Shown here: piece by piece, positions 35,780-47,286 of the stretch
Numbering within the stretch: position 1 is the stretch's first letter
Layout of the letters: each line of letters starts with the position of its first letter
Assembly (NCBI GenBank): GCA_036877525.1
Contig: JAZGTH010000072.1
Location: forward strand, 5,914,501 to 5,978,500
From: Chromobotia macracanthus
Taxonomy: Eukaryota > Chordata > Actinopteri > Cypriniformes > Botiidae
Length of the DNA: 64,000 bases
Direction: 5' to 3'
Position numbers and translations under genes: made by a program
The notes under the pieces: model-generated
Databases searched by the model: none
Seen by the model: only the letters and a program-made list of their open reading frames with translations
Told to the model about the DNA's origin: nothing

Positions 35780-38299
35780 CAGCAACTGCAACCTCGAAAT
35801 GTGAATGCGTTTAACAATAGCATTACAGGCATGTAAATAATGTCATTTACATAATAAAATCTACAATTATAAATCATACATTTTTTTAATTTGATATATT
35901 TTGCATTATTATGGTTAATGTACTTTGTAAAGATTGTCTTCATTCAAAATGTATAGTGCACTATACATTAGTGAAAAAGACTGATTAGCCTTGACTAAGT
36001 GGTAGTTCATCAGACTAGTCATGAAGACAAAAAGTCTTAACTTTGCAGAAAAAACCCAGTTAAAAGAGCTAAAAACAGTTTTGGGGGGTGGGTGACTTGA
36101 ATGTATTCTTCATGAGTTATAAACATGACAATCTCACGGGAAATAAACCTGCTGTACTTCTCTGAGGTTTTATCACTGTGGGCTTATCACTGTGGGATGC
36201 CAATAAAATGTATTGCCATGGGAGCGGGTATTTATTTATAATGCCTTTTATTGATTTATACAGGTTCATAAACTACCTGCACGTGTTCTGATTCAGCTTT
36301 GACCATGTGTTGCTGTTTTATTGCTGTTAAGTTCTTCAACTTTGTGGGCAAATAATGTATAAAAAAAGTAAAACAGCAAAATGGTCCTCTAAAGTGATAT
36401 ACATGACAAATAAACTGGACTTATGAATGGAGTGAAAGTGGTTAAGGATCAGGAGGGTGCTGGTTCCATCCTGGAGTCATCAGGTCCATCACTGGAAGAT
36501 TATTCCTGGTCATTTAAAATAAAAGATAAATGATTCTTTACATACTGTCATCATTGTATATTTTTACGCAACTCTTTAATGTATTACTCACTGTGTACAT
36601 ACTAGGTATGTAGACGTCACAAGAGCATTTATATCATAAGAGAACACAACACAACACGATCTGGGTGTGTATAACAGGTTCATCTACTGATCCCACATCA
36701 GAGGATCCTCATACAAGATATCAATAAGATGACAATAAAAGACAATAAATAAATAACGCTTAGGAGAAATAAATGACATCATAAATACAAATACAACCAT
36801 TTTAGTTTGTTATGTGTACAGGCACAAAATCATTTTAATGAAGTAGCATTAATAAAACAATAAACATTAATTCAATTGTGTATATTGTGGGCAGTTAAAC
36901 AATCAAATCTTTTACTACCACAATTCCATTGTCACTAGTGCACATGAACCTTCAGACTGGACAGCAGCACAATGGCTCCACCCCGTTGTGGTTACACAGC
37001 CACTTATAGAAACTGAAGCAGGTTGAAAGAGGCACTTCCCTAAGCTGTAGGAGAGTGGTTCTGTAAATCATATTTATTGATTTAATGATTTACAGCACAT
37101 CTTGTGCAAACACTGTTATATTCGCTGCTGATTATGATGAGACATTTCTTGGCTTCATTTGGGAATTAATGTCTTGCAAATCCTAATGTAAGAAGGACTG
37201 ACCAGTGTCATCAGGTGAGCAGCAGAACTTTAATTTATAAACTGTAAAAACCTTGTTTTAAGCAAATGTCATAAAAATAAATGCTGCAACGTTCAGTAAA
37301 GAATTTTAGATTTGAGGTGTCTGTTTAGATAAAAGAGTACCATTTGCGTGAGTAAAAAATGTGCCAAATGCATTGTGATGTCTTTATTTATTTGTAATCT
37401 TCTGAAAACCCGTTCTCTAAAAAAGAACTTACACAGATCCATGTTAAAATTAAATGCTTTGACCTTGAATACTTTAGGGACCTTTTGTAGTTTGTTTCTA
37501 GAAGATGACAATGTGTTTTATTTATGAAGTCTTTTAGAAATGGTTTAACGCTGAGTTTATAAGGTAGTTGTGAAATGTTTAGCTGAAGAATAACACAATT
37601 GCAGGAACTTCAAAACAAAAGTTGTGCTTACAAACACTGGTGTGCGTCTGTTTGATGTGCAAACAGAGTGAGAAAGTGTTTCCATGAAAATTCTGTTACA
37701 TACAAACAGCTTCATGAATTCAGCACCACATGGATCACCACATAGATCTGAGTAAATTTTGACATTTTAATAATTATCTAAGATGACTTGATTCTGTTGT
37801 GTTCTTGTTTAGCTAATGTTCAAAAATGGAACCCTATTGTAAAGTGTAACAGTTGTAGCCTTTATATCATTAAGATTCTGGGTTCCATTTAGTCCATTTT
37901 CCAATGTGTTTTCACAGAGACAGTCATAAACGTAGTTATTTATTTACCAATGTTCAAATATAACAGTATATAATAACACTCTTCCCTTTACCTCAGATCA
38001 TTTTAATTAGTCCTTTCAGCTATTACTATATCTACTTATTTTTTATGCTATTATTTAAAAACTAAAATATAGACAATTGCTGTAATAGACATTCTGATAA
38101 AGAGATAAATAACCAGACTGGTAAAAATGCTTTAAAGGCAATGCAAATGCGAAATGTCCTCTGAGACTCAGATGATGTAATGTCAGATTTAGATGCAGAA
38201 CAGCAGTTCATGTTTGAATAAACACCTCATGTGTCTCGACTCTTCTTCTCATCTGGACGCTTCTGTCTGAAGGATTCAGAAGCGTTTGGGAGGTGAATC
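35780..38299. other. AT-rich intergenic SRSF9-GAL3ST1
   Basis: No coding exon, RNA gene or repeat array recognised. Untranslated GAL3ST1 exons could be present but cannot be identified from sequence alone. Confidence 0.4.
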
Positions 38300-40164
38300 A
38301 TGGTGAAGAGGGCAAACACACGATTGGTCCACAAGTTGCTTTTGGTCACTCTTGTGATCTGCATTATGTGTTTTTACTGTTTTAATACCCCAACACATCT
38401 CACAACAAACAGGTACGTGTGAATTCATGTTCACTTTTTACACATATCACATACTCAAAGCTAAGTGTCATTTAGAATTTCATTTGAACTTGAGGTGACA
38501 ATGCAGAACTGTAATTCAGATGTGAAGTTTTAGAAAGTAGATTCTGAAATGAATTAAAATAATTAAAGTAACTGCTGTGAGAACTACACTTACAGCTATT
38601 TCTGTATGATATTATAGGCTTTTGCATTTAATTGAAATGTTTTCTTATATTTTTATTATTTTCTATATAGTGAATATTTTTCAGTAAATGAAATGGACCA
38701 CAGTGGAAGAACAATGAGTTTAAAAAATGAAATACAATCCAAACTGCAATTCAAATGAGTGACTAAAATTGCATTACAGAAAAATTATTTAAAAAAACGA
38801 CATCAAAAGAATATCAATGTGCAAAACAGCTTTTTACTTTTTATTATTATTTTTTGTTGTGCTAATATTCCTCTGTTGCGTGTTGAGTTTCTTTGACTTG
38901 TTAATCATTTCATTTGTCATTCCAGTTTAACATCTTGTGGAGCAATTCAACTCTGTAACACATGAATATTACCATCTTGACCTTTGTGACAGTAACTGCT
39001 TTATTTATTATCCTCAGTGTTTCTCTGCCCTCGTGTGCTCAGGACACACCAAACCTCACGTTCAGGAATAATTCCCAGAACTCCTCCACTGAGAGCGTGA
39101 GCTGTAAACCCAAAGTCAACCTGATGTTCTTGAAAACTCATAAAACCGCCAGCAGCACTTTGCTGAACATTCTCCTCCGTTTTGGAGAAAAGAATCAGTT
39201 AAAGTTTGCGCTCCCAGATGGCCGGAATGATTTTTTCTACCCATCTAGTTTCTTTCGATCTCAAGTGAAGAGCTACCAGCCGGGTCTGTGCTACAACATT
39301 GTGTGCAATCACATGCGATTCAATGCACCAGAGGTGGAGAAGCTGCTCCCAGGAGATGCATTTTTCTTTACCATTCTCAGAGACCCTGCGGAGCTCTTTG
39401 AATCGTCCTTCTATTACTACAAAGGGTATGTGCCTCAAACATGGAGAATACCGGGTAAAAACAAACTGAAGGAGTTTCTCACGAGCCCAGCCCACTACTT
39501 CAGTCCAGACGGAATCAACAGCTTCTATCTGAGGAACCTGCAGATGTTTGACTTTGGCTTTGAGAACAATTTAGAAGCTCATGATCCAAGAGTGCAACAG
39601 AGCATAGAACACATCGCACAGCGCTTTCAGCTAGTCTTGATTTCAGATCACTTTGAAGAATCACTCATTCTGCTGAAGGATGCTCTCTGCTGGCAGATAG
39701 AGGATGTGCTGTTTTTTAAACTCAATGCTCGAAACGCCAGATCTGTGTCTCCTATGAGCCCTGAGCTAAAGGCCAAAGCTCGGGAATGGAATGGTGCTGA
39801 CTGGAAGCTCTATCAACATTTTAATGCCACCTTCTGGGCTAGGGTGGAGGCCTATGGCCGGAGACAGATGGAGGAGGAAGTGAAGGAGTTACGCAGGAGA
39901 AATGCAGAGATGGAGGTCATATGTACTGATGGACAGGGAGCTGTCTCGGCAGGGGACATCACAGACGGACATATGAAACCCTGGCAGCCTATTGGAGAAG
40001 CTACTATACTGGGGTACAACCTGAGGGTGGATATCGAGCAGCAGTACAGTGACCTCTGCAGGAGAATGCTGACCCCTGAGATCCAGTATCTGACAGACTT
40101 AGGAGTCAATCTGTGGATCACCAGATTATGGGGCTGGTTTAAAGACAAGTATCTATCACTCTAG
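38300..40164 (+). CDS. gal3st1: GAL3ST1, galactosylceramide sulfotransferase (cerebroside 3'-sulfotransferase)
   Basis: The main ORF at 38962-40164 (400 aa) contains the full Golgi sulfotransferase domain. The 5'-phosphosulfate loop is LKTHKTASSTLLNIL (residues 57-71), the 3'-phosphate motif ILRDPAELFESSFYYY (138-153), and the tail RRMLTPEIQYLTDLG. The enzyme transfers sulfate from PAPS to galactose of galactosylceramide, forming sulfatide for myelin. An upstream exon at 38300-38412 encodes a type II signal anchor (KR-rich start, then LLLVTLVICIMCFYCF). It splices in phase to an acceptor inside the main ORF (AG at 39016-39017, exon from 39018). The other acceptor (AG at 38925-38926) would leave the upstream frame ending in a TGA overlapping the 38962 ATG. 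I favour the 38300-38412 + 39018-40164 model for the membrane enzyme, but the single-exon start is also anchor-like. Confidence 0.92.
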
Positions 40165-40441
40165 AAGGTTGTTAAATGTTTTGCTCAATTTCTGTTGGGC
40201 TATTATTATTATTTAATTTTTAGGCTAATAAATGATAATTGATATTTTTCAGTAATTTGCTACGCTCAGTGTTTAACATTTAGGAACAGACAGGGAGTGT
40301 TTGGTGAAATGAAACACGATTGTCATGCAGTGACTGTATTTCATGAGTGTCATTGTTTTGAACAGTGTTGTTTACTACAGTGTGTTAATGTTGAATATTA
40401 ATATGAATGTGATTACTGCTCAGTGTTAATGTTTTCACATG

Positions 40442-40447
40442 AATAAA
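40442..40447 (+). terminator. GAL3ST1 polyadenylation signal
   Basis: AATAAA about 280 nt after the stop, followed by a GT-rich stretch and a (GT)n run at 40494-40516. Confidence 0.6.
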
Positions 40448-40486
40448 GTAGTGTTCAGTTTGGCACGTCTAAGTGTCTCCTATACA

Positions 40487-40517
<31 letters not shown>

Positions 40518-40719
40518 TGTTTCTTAATGGCAGCACATAAATTAGGTTAATTTTGCATTGGTCTGTGTATTGTGTGAATACACTGCATTCATCATATCAC
40601 TGCTGTAATGAGCTGTAACTCATTGCACACTAAACTGAAGTCTCGTAATAAATATTAGTTTTAAACAATAATCTGTTCTTGTGTGTGACTGTATACGGGC
40701 CGTCACTTGCGCTCTGTGC

Positions 40720-41038
40720 GTTACGTCATTCGTCTTCTGCGGAAGGGCGGGGCTTCGGAGGCCCCGCCCCCCGCCGGGTCATCACGCCCGTCAGAAGCGA
40801 GCTGCAGTGCAGAGCCGGAATGGGGGGCTTGGCCCCGGGCCAGCACGGTCAAAATTAGCCCTGTGTTGTATTATATACAGTCAGCCAGAGCAAGCGAGCA
40901 GTCGGATCCTGTCGCCGGACCCCTGCAGCCTTGTGTGGGGTGTAGGAGCCCCACCGGGCTGCCTCTCCCGCCGGTACACAAGTGTTTCTGGAGCGGAGCA
41001 GCACGTTTACAGTGAGAGGACGAGAACAAAGACTATCT
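40720..41038 (+). promoter_or_regulatory. GC-rich promoter and untranslated first exon of an unidentified gene
   Basis: A CpG-rich island in an AT-rich background has a GGGCGGGG GC box near 40746, a CCCCGCCCCCC element near 40761, and a TATTATATACA TATA-like element near 40868. The region ends at a consensus donor (ATCT/GTAAGT, exon edge 41038). No long ORF of recognised family lies in the exon. Confidence 0.6.
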
Positions 41039-42674
41039 GTAAGTAACCCGACACACACCCGGGACTCATGTAACGCCTTTAGTCCTTCATTTAATGCATG
41101 ACATGAAGAGATCAGAGCAGTGTGATCTGCGGGAGAAGAAACGGCGAAAGTGCCGCGCTGACGTGCGATCTGTCTGTGTGAACCCGTAAAGAAATGAAAT
41201 GAAGCGTCATACACAAACATCAGCAGACACTGAAAGATACGAGACGAGCAGTCATGTCAGAACTCAATGTACTGTGTGTACCCAGACAGGCTCAGTGTTT
41301 CCCCAGACTGCCACCTACACACGGTTCAGCAGCACTATCTGTTCAGCTCCACACTGTAAGACCAGCACAGCTGGAGCTTTCTTCTCACATCTGACTTGAG
41401 ATCAGAGCTGTGGCAACCTCAGATGTTACCGTGTTCATTATCGAAACATTACAATCTGAAGATGTTGCGGTGGGATGTGTAATGTGTGTGATTTCAGTAT
41501 TGTAAGCACGTCCGAGGGGTTTGGAATAGCCAGACTCATTTGCAGCTCTCGCTGCCAGACTGATTTCTTGGTTCATGTTAGGACACAGTGTCTTTTTTCT
41601 TTTTTTCACCATTTTCACCTCATTCAGGGCCGGACTCGAGCTGTCGGAACGGAGTGTTCTCTGAGCAGGAATATCCCTCTGAGATCTGGACTGTCTGTAG
41701 AGCTCCAGTGCAGATGCATTCACGATTCTGTCCTAAAATTAGACCAGCAGATGAAGTCGATCATACGGGCACTGACGGTCTTCTGTGTTATTTCAACAGA
41801 ATTCCCAACAGTCAGATGACATCAAATGACAATGTCATCTATTTTAAAATGATTGTTTTACACATACAGGGCGTGTGAAATGATTACACAGCTCTGTTTC
41901 AGTCTCTTCTTTACTGTAACGGTCTTCTGCAATGAAATAAATGTGCCGGCAGTTATTTTAGGACAGATTCGTCATTCATGAATTTTCTTTTCTTACCAGG
42001 TGAAAATGTGGTGTATGTTGTTTCATATCAGATATTCTTATAGAAAGTGCAGGTTTGATAGGGATAAAATAATAATCAGGGTAGTGTATCACTGTGCAGA
42101 CATGCTCCTCTGCTGGGGCCAGATCTGTGTCAGCAGGGGCGTTTCCACAGTCAGTCGGCTCTGCAGCAGGCAGTTGGGTTCATCGGGTTCAAGCACGCTC
42201 AGTATGGCGGGATGAGGTGGGGGAAAATGTGACCTCGTTTGACTGGATTTGGAAATGCTCCAAGCTGCAGTCAGGAAAGTGGAATGGGAGGCAGGTGTCT
42301 GGAGCCACCGCTGCAGCCATGTGCGTTTGCTTAAGAAAAGAAACATATTCTGTGTTGTTTACTGTGTTTCTGTTTGAAAGGGAGTGTAAATGTTAGGAAA
42401 GGTTTGCAGAGCATATTGTACGTCTGCACAGAATGTATCAGTTAAACTCAGCAGGAATGTGGAACTGTTTCAACAGAGCAGAGATTATGACCTTAAATGT
42501 GTGATTTAGCTCTTTTTAATGTCATGATACTTTTCACATGAAAATATGAACATTTCTCATGACCTGTATCTCCTTGGAACATAAACCAGATGTTTTAAAG
42601 AATATCCATGCATCTTCTTTCCATACAACAGATTATAGTCTCTCTCTCTCTCTCTCTCAGGTTCTTGCTTCAAA

Positions 42675-42918
42675 ATGACACCCACAGGAGCTGTAGGGGA
42701 TCCCATTAGGTGAGACCCGTATCCCAGATTTTATAAGCTAAAAGTCCTCCAGTAAATTCTGGGTTTTAATCAAGCGATACACATCACAGTACTGCAGTTG
42801 TTGGTGTTGATTTCCCTTTGTTTGTTGTGCGTTCTGTAACAGCTGTGTTCCTGAACCTGGTGGTGTGGAGAGAGACTGCTACAAAAACTCAACATTCCTT
42901 CTGTCTGATGCAGGATAG
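42675..42918 (+). CDS. Unrecognised small protein (36 codons), two coding exons
   Basis: Exon 42661-42709 follows a (TC)n-AG acceptor and contains CAAAATGA, giving MTPTGAVGDPI. It splices (donor AG/GTGAGA) in phase to the exon at 42843 (acceptor GTAACAG), which continues SCVPEPGGVERDCYKNS and stops at 42916-42918. The product would be 36 aa with two Cys, no signal peptide and no membrane segment. The unit fits the GC-rich first exon ending at 41038 and a polyA signal at 45228-45233, so most of the mRNA would be 3'UTR. I do not recognise the protein. The syntenic small gene NREP, next to EPB41L4A in mammals, does not match by sequence or orientation. It could be a noncoding RNA with a chance ORF. 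Confidence 0.4.
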
Positions 42919-45233
42919 ATGATGGCTGTGCCATTTACACCATCTGGGGAAATTCTGTCCTCATGTATATTTTTTATTTTCTAAATCATGTATATCTTTG
43001 ATTTTAATGGTTATGGGTGTGGTGCAGATGAATTATGATACTGGGGCTCTGTCCCCATCTATGTGATTAATAGTGTTTTAGATAACCTGGGACTCTAAGC
43101 CTTGTTGATATGCTTTTTGGAGGGGGCAGCAGTTAAGACACACAGCACCTCAAGACAGACTCGACTGACCTGGAGCTTCACTAAAGAACCACATGTCTGT
43201 GTTTGCAAACTCCATGTGGGCCCTCATGGGGCCGGAATTCTCACAGCGGCAGCACCAGCGTGTCTTCCACTTCTCCACTTCTGCTCTGCGTGGCTGGAAT
43301 GTTTCATCCACCTCGTTGTTCATACTGTAATTACTGTAAACAAACCCAACACGTGTTAAATCTACATGCAGTGATCTCTAAACATGTATTTACATAAAAC
43401 GTTACTGTAACATGCCAAACTTTAGTGGTTGACTGATATGGGTTATTTCTACTGGTTGATACTGGATGGTCAACCTGACCAATGTGTCAGTTTATCCTTG
43501 CCATACACACACACACACACACACACTTTTGTTTCATGGTGTTCAACCCAGATAAACACACACAGATGTGTTTATATGTGCATACTTTGTAGCAACAGGC
43601 CTGTCTCTATTACTAAACTATACTATCAGTCAGCAATCACACACTTTACAGTATTTACTAAGGCTCAGAGTCCCCACTTCCATGCAGTTACTAAAAAAAA
43701 CTATGGAGTTCATTTTTGTTGTTTTTTTAGAATTTGCTTCTAATTTTTTGCTATGATTTTTTGTTGCTTTGCCAGTATATTACAGTGTAATCATGTATGT
43801 TGTGATATAGAATAGCTGTAGAGATGCATTGTTTTCTTGTGGTAAGTGATTGAGATGCTGCCACGGATTTGAGACACTGATGAATGGTGCTATTTTGGAC
43901 TTTAATCTGCTCCTTGGTAAGGAAGCTCAGATGGGTTTTGTTTTTTATTTTCATGCTTGGAGGAGGTGTTGGTTCTTTGTTGTCTGGTTGTCGTAACTCA
44001 GATTGGATTGACTTAATTTTCCCCCTGTTGTTTCTGTGTGGCTTTCTCATTGGACAGAAAAACAGATGTCATACTTGGTCAATTTTCTTTGCAGATGATT
44101 ATTTACAAACCTCTGAAATTAGAGAGAGTTGGAGCAATCACAAAACTGCAATTATTAACACCTTTAATGCAAAGGTTTGATTCACGTGGTTACAGATCCC
44201 AGCACGAGTCATTTCTGGCAGAAGTGAACTTTGCATGTCCCTGTTATCCTTCTTAAACAACGAGCCCCGTACAAAATAAATTTCACAATTTTTTTTTAGC
44301 AATTTATTCCTTAAATACATCAAGGACACATTAAATATATTACTGTAACACCCTGTCCTAACCAAATGTAACATGATGGTAGCCCTGCTAATTCGAAATT
44401 CTCATTGGTCCAAAATCCAGCGTCACATTCATTTAACAGTCAGTACCTTATTGGTTGAGATTGTGTCATGTTTTGGAGTGAAACAGATTACTTTTGCTGT
44501 AAACTTGGTTAGGATGTGGTGAAAACACAGAGGATGTAGTTTGCTGTGCACAGTCCCAGGGTGATGGGTTATATAGTGTTACTGTTCATACCAGAGCAGC
44601 TTAGGTTAGACTTCCTGCTCTATTCCACCAACTGGGAATGTCTGTGACATAAAAAGTCTTCTTCTGTTTAGTGCACAGGGTCCTCTAATGTATTTTCTAA
44701 TGCACATGTAGCATCAAAAGCAACAGTCTCATCGACATTTCTAACAGTGGTTTTGTAAATGAGCTTTATGGATTTTAGTAACCAAAAGCTTTCTATTTAT
44801 TGTTTTTGGGTAATTAGTTTAAGTAGCAAGGTATCGTATTTGCAGTTTTGTCTTTGCTTCTAGTTAAAAAACTTTGAATAATCCTACTTCAACAACCAAC
44901 TGGAAAGCCCACATTTATTTCTTTAGTCTTCCATTTTCAGCCCTACAGTGGGATCTTCCCAGCTCAGTCTAATCTATCTTTAGTGATTTCAGCATATCCA
45001 CTGCATGATCTTTGCGGTTGAGTTTTGCGTTCTGATCTTAAAAGTAAATCTACTCGCAGTTTCCTCATAGACTAGGTTACGCTGTGTTGTAAATAGCCAG
45101 TGAATAGCTTGTAATATGTTGAATTATTCTGTAATATGTACGATTGGTGTACAAAACATGAAGTCTAGCCTTGTGTGATCTTTATAATGATGCACTAGTA
45201 ATTCTTGTCATTTTGCAACTGTAGTTGAATAAA
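42919..45233 (+). other. Probable 2.3-kb 3'UTR of the unidentified gene
   Basis: T-rich sequence with no recognised coding exon ends in AATAAA (45228-45233) followed about 20 nt later by a T/G-rich stretch (TGTTGTCGCTCGTC). A CA microsatellite lies at 43505-43526. Short open frames here show no family resemblance. Confidence 0.45.
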
Positions 45234-47286
45234 TATGCAAGATCTCACTGTTGTCGCTCGTCTTTATTGGTCTACTGATATAAATGGGTTCACGTGCCCT
45301 TGATTTATTTTTATTCAATTATATGCATGTATAAAGGGCTGTTTTGACCTTATTAAAATGACTCATTCATTTACTGTTTTTGGTCAATTCTGATTTGAAA
45401 TCATTTCAGTGCTATAATGGAAAAGTCTGGGTGATTAGGCTAGTAGACAGACTTGTTTGTGGTTATATGCAGAGGGGATAAGAAATCTTTCACTGCAGTA
45501 ATCACATGGAAAGTGCCTTCCAGCAGAAATCTGTCTCTCTGACTCCTGCTGGTGTCTGGCACTGAAACACAGAACCGTGTATTAGCTGATCTTCTGGATG
45601 TCCACAATACTTTCACAGATGGGACTGAAATGTCTATAACAGACAACAGCACTGGAACATTTGGAGTAAAGAACACAAATGCTTTGTGTTTCACAGCTTA
45701 TGAAAATGATCTGTATACCTGAAGCTTTCTGGACAGATTCTGTTCTCTCTTGAAATGTTTCTCCATTCGTTCATTCTAATGATCTCTTTGCACAAGAGGC
45801 CTTTGAATTGCAGAGCGTCACTGGTCAGGCGCTCGCTATGATCACACAGCCCTGCTGCTTTCAAACACATTCTGGCAGAATTAGGAGGTGTCCGGTTGTA
45901 CGGAAATGGGTTGCAGCATTAAACTGGATCTGCTTAAATCTCTTTCTGACTGAAAGGACACCGGAGAACAAGATTTTCTTTCATCTTAATACCCTTCTTT
46001 TAAAGTATCAAATATGCGAAGCTCTAGTAGCATTTATTTACACATGCATTATCATTTGTTTCTCATAATTACAGCTAAACCAGAACCAGGCAACTGTCTA
46101 CAAGAGAAATGACCGTTATGGCTATTAACTGGATAAGAGAGCTGTGCTCTGTTTTCTGAGAGGAAAGGTATCCTGTTTACATGAAGCACACTCCACAAAG
46201 CTGTTGTCTTCCAGGGTTCAGAAAACAGGAAGCGTTTAGGGCGCTAGATAATCTTGTTTACGTTACCCAAACAAACTCATTGAGTAAAATATGACTGTAG
46301 AACAGTGTACATTTTCAATGTCTCTTTTTTAGATGATAGAGACTGTTGTTAATGGGACAGATCGAAAACATGGTCCACCAAATAAAAGACAATGAAAACC
46401 AGAGGTGTTGTGGAAACAATCACAAACACAAACCGCTTGTATATTAGCTTTCACTGTGTCTTTCTCTGTTTCTGAAATCACTCAAGAGAGGTGAGCGGGT
46501 GCATCTGGCACACAGCTCTGGCCATTTGCCACATGCACATAAACATCTTCTGCAGCTTCACTGCAAATGAAACAGCAAACTCTTTGTGAAGCTGTTAGAA
46601 TGGAAGCAAATCTCACGTGACACAACAGAAGTTCAGCTGCCATTTATGAGGACACATTTGTCTTCTTTTGAGGAAGCATCACAGATGTTTAGCAGAACAT
46701 TATCCTGATGTGTTGACGAGGATTAAAGTGTACATGGTACAGATGAGTGAAAATCTGGGATGTAATGGCAAAGATATCTGATCTTTAAACAAAACTCAAA
46801 GTATTAGACTCAAAGTATTAGGTGTGTAAACACACAGATGTGAATGCAGACCTGAGGTTGAGAACCGTTCACCTGGGCCAGTAAGCCTAAATTATAATCT
46901 GTTATCAAGAGAATGTAAGTAAATTTTTGGACTGAGCCGTGCTTATAACAAACACTTTTACAGTTTAATCCATCATTTCATGTTAGTATATGTTGAAACA
47001 CGCCAAAATTTGGCACACAGCTCATTTTTGTGAAGGTCTAATTAAAATGTTGATTGACATTTTGAGTACACAAAAGTACACAAAGAAAAACCAGAAAGAT
47101 TTCGTTTCAGCCCAAACTTTCTCATTTAAAGCACTCTGTTTCCTCTTAACATTTTGAGAATTTCTATTTCTAGAATTTCAAGAATTTCTATAGTGAGTAT
47201 ATGGACTGAGATTAAACTCGTGCTAGTCCCCACTAACACAACACGTCAAATGTCCATATTAAACCATATTAAAGATTAAAACCATT
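45234..47286. other. Intergenic, nothing recognised
   Basis: AT-rich DNA without a supported exon. Frames at 45440-45694 (minus) and 45808-46068 (plus) lack homology and splice context. Confidence 0.4.

Noticed and set aside
38962..40164. Retrogene interpretation of the single-exon GAL3ST1 ORF
   Set aside because: A large terminal coding exon is normal for this gene, an in-phase upstream anchor exon exists, and there is no polyA tract or target duplication.
40681..41046. ORF of 121 codons over the GC-rich island
   Set aside because: Pro/Arg/Gly-rich translation of a CpG promoter; no homology, and it runs into a splice donor.
42675..42918. Identification of the 36-codon ORF as NREP/P311
   Set aside because: Position near EPB41L4A is suggestive, but the sequence does not match the family and the orientation relative to EPB41L4A differs from mammals.
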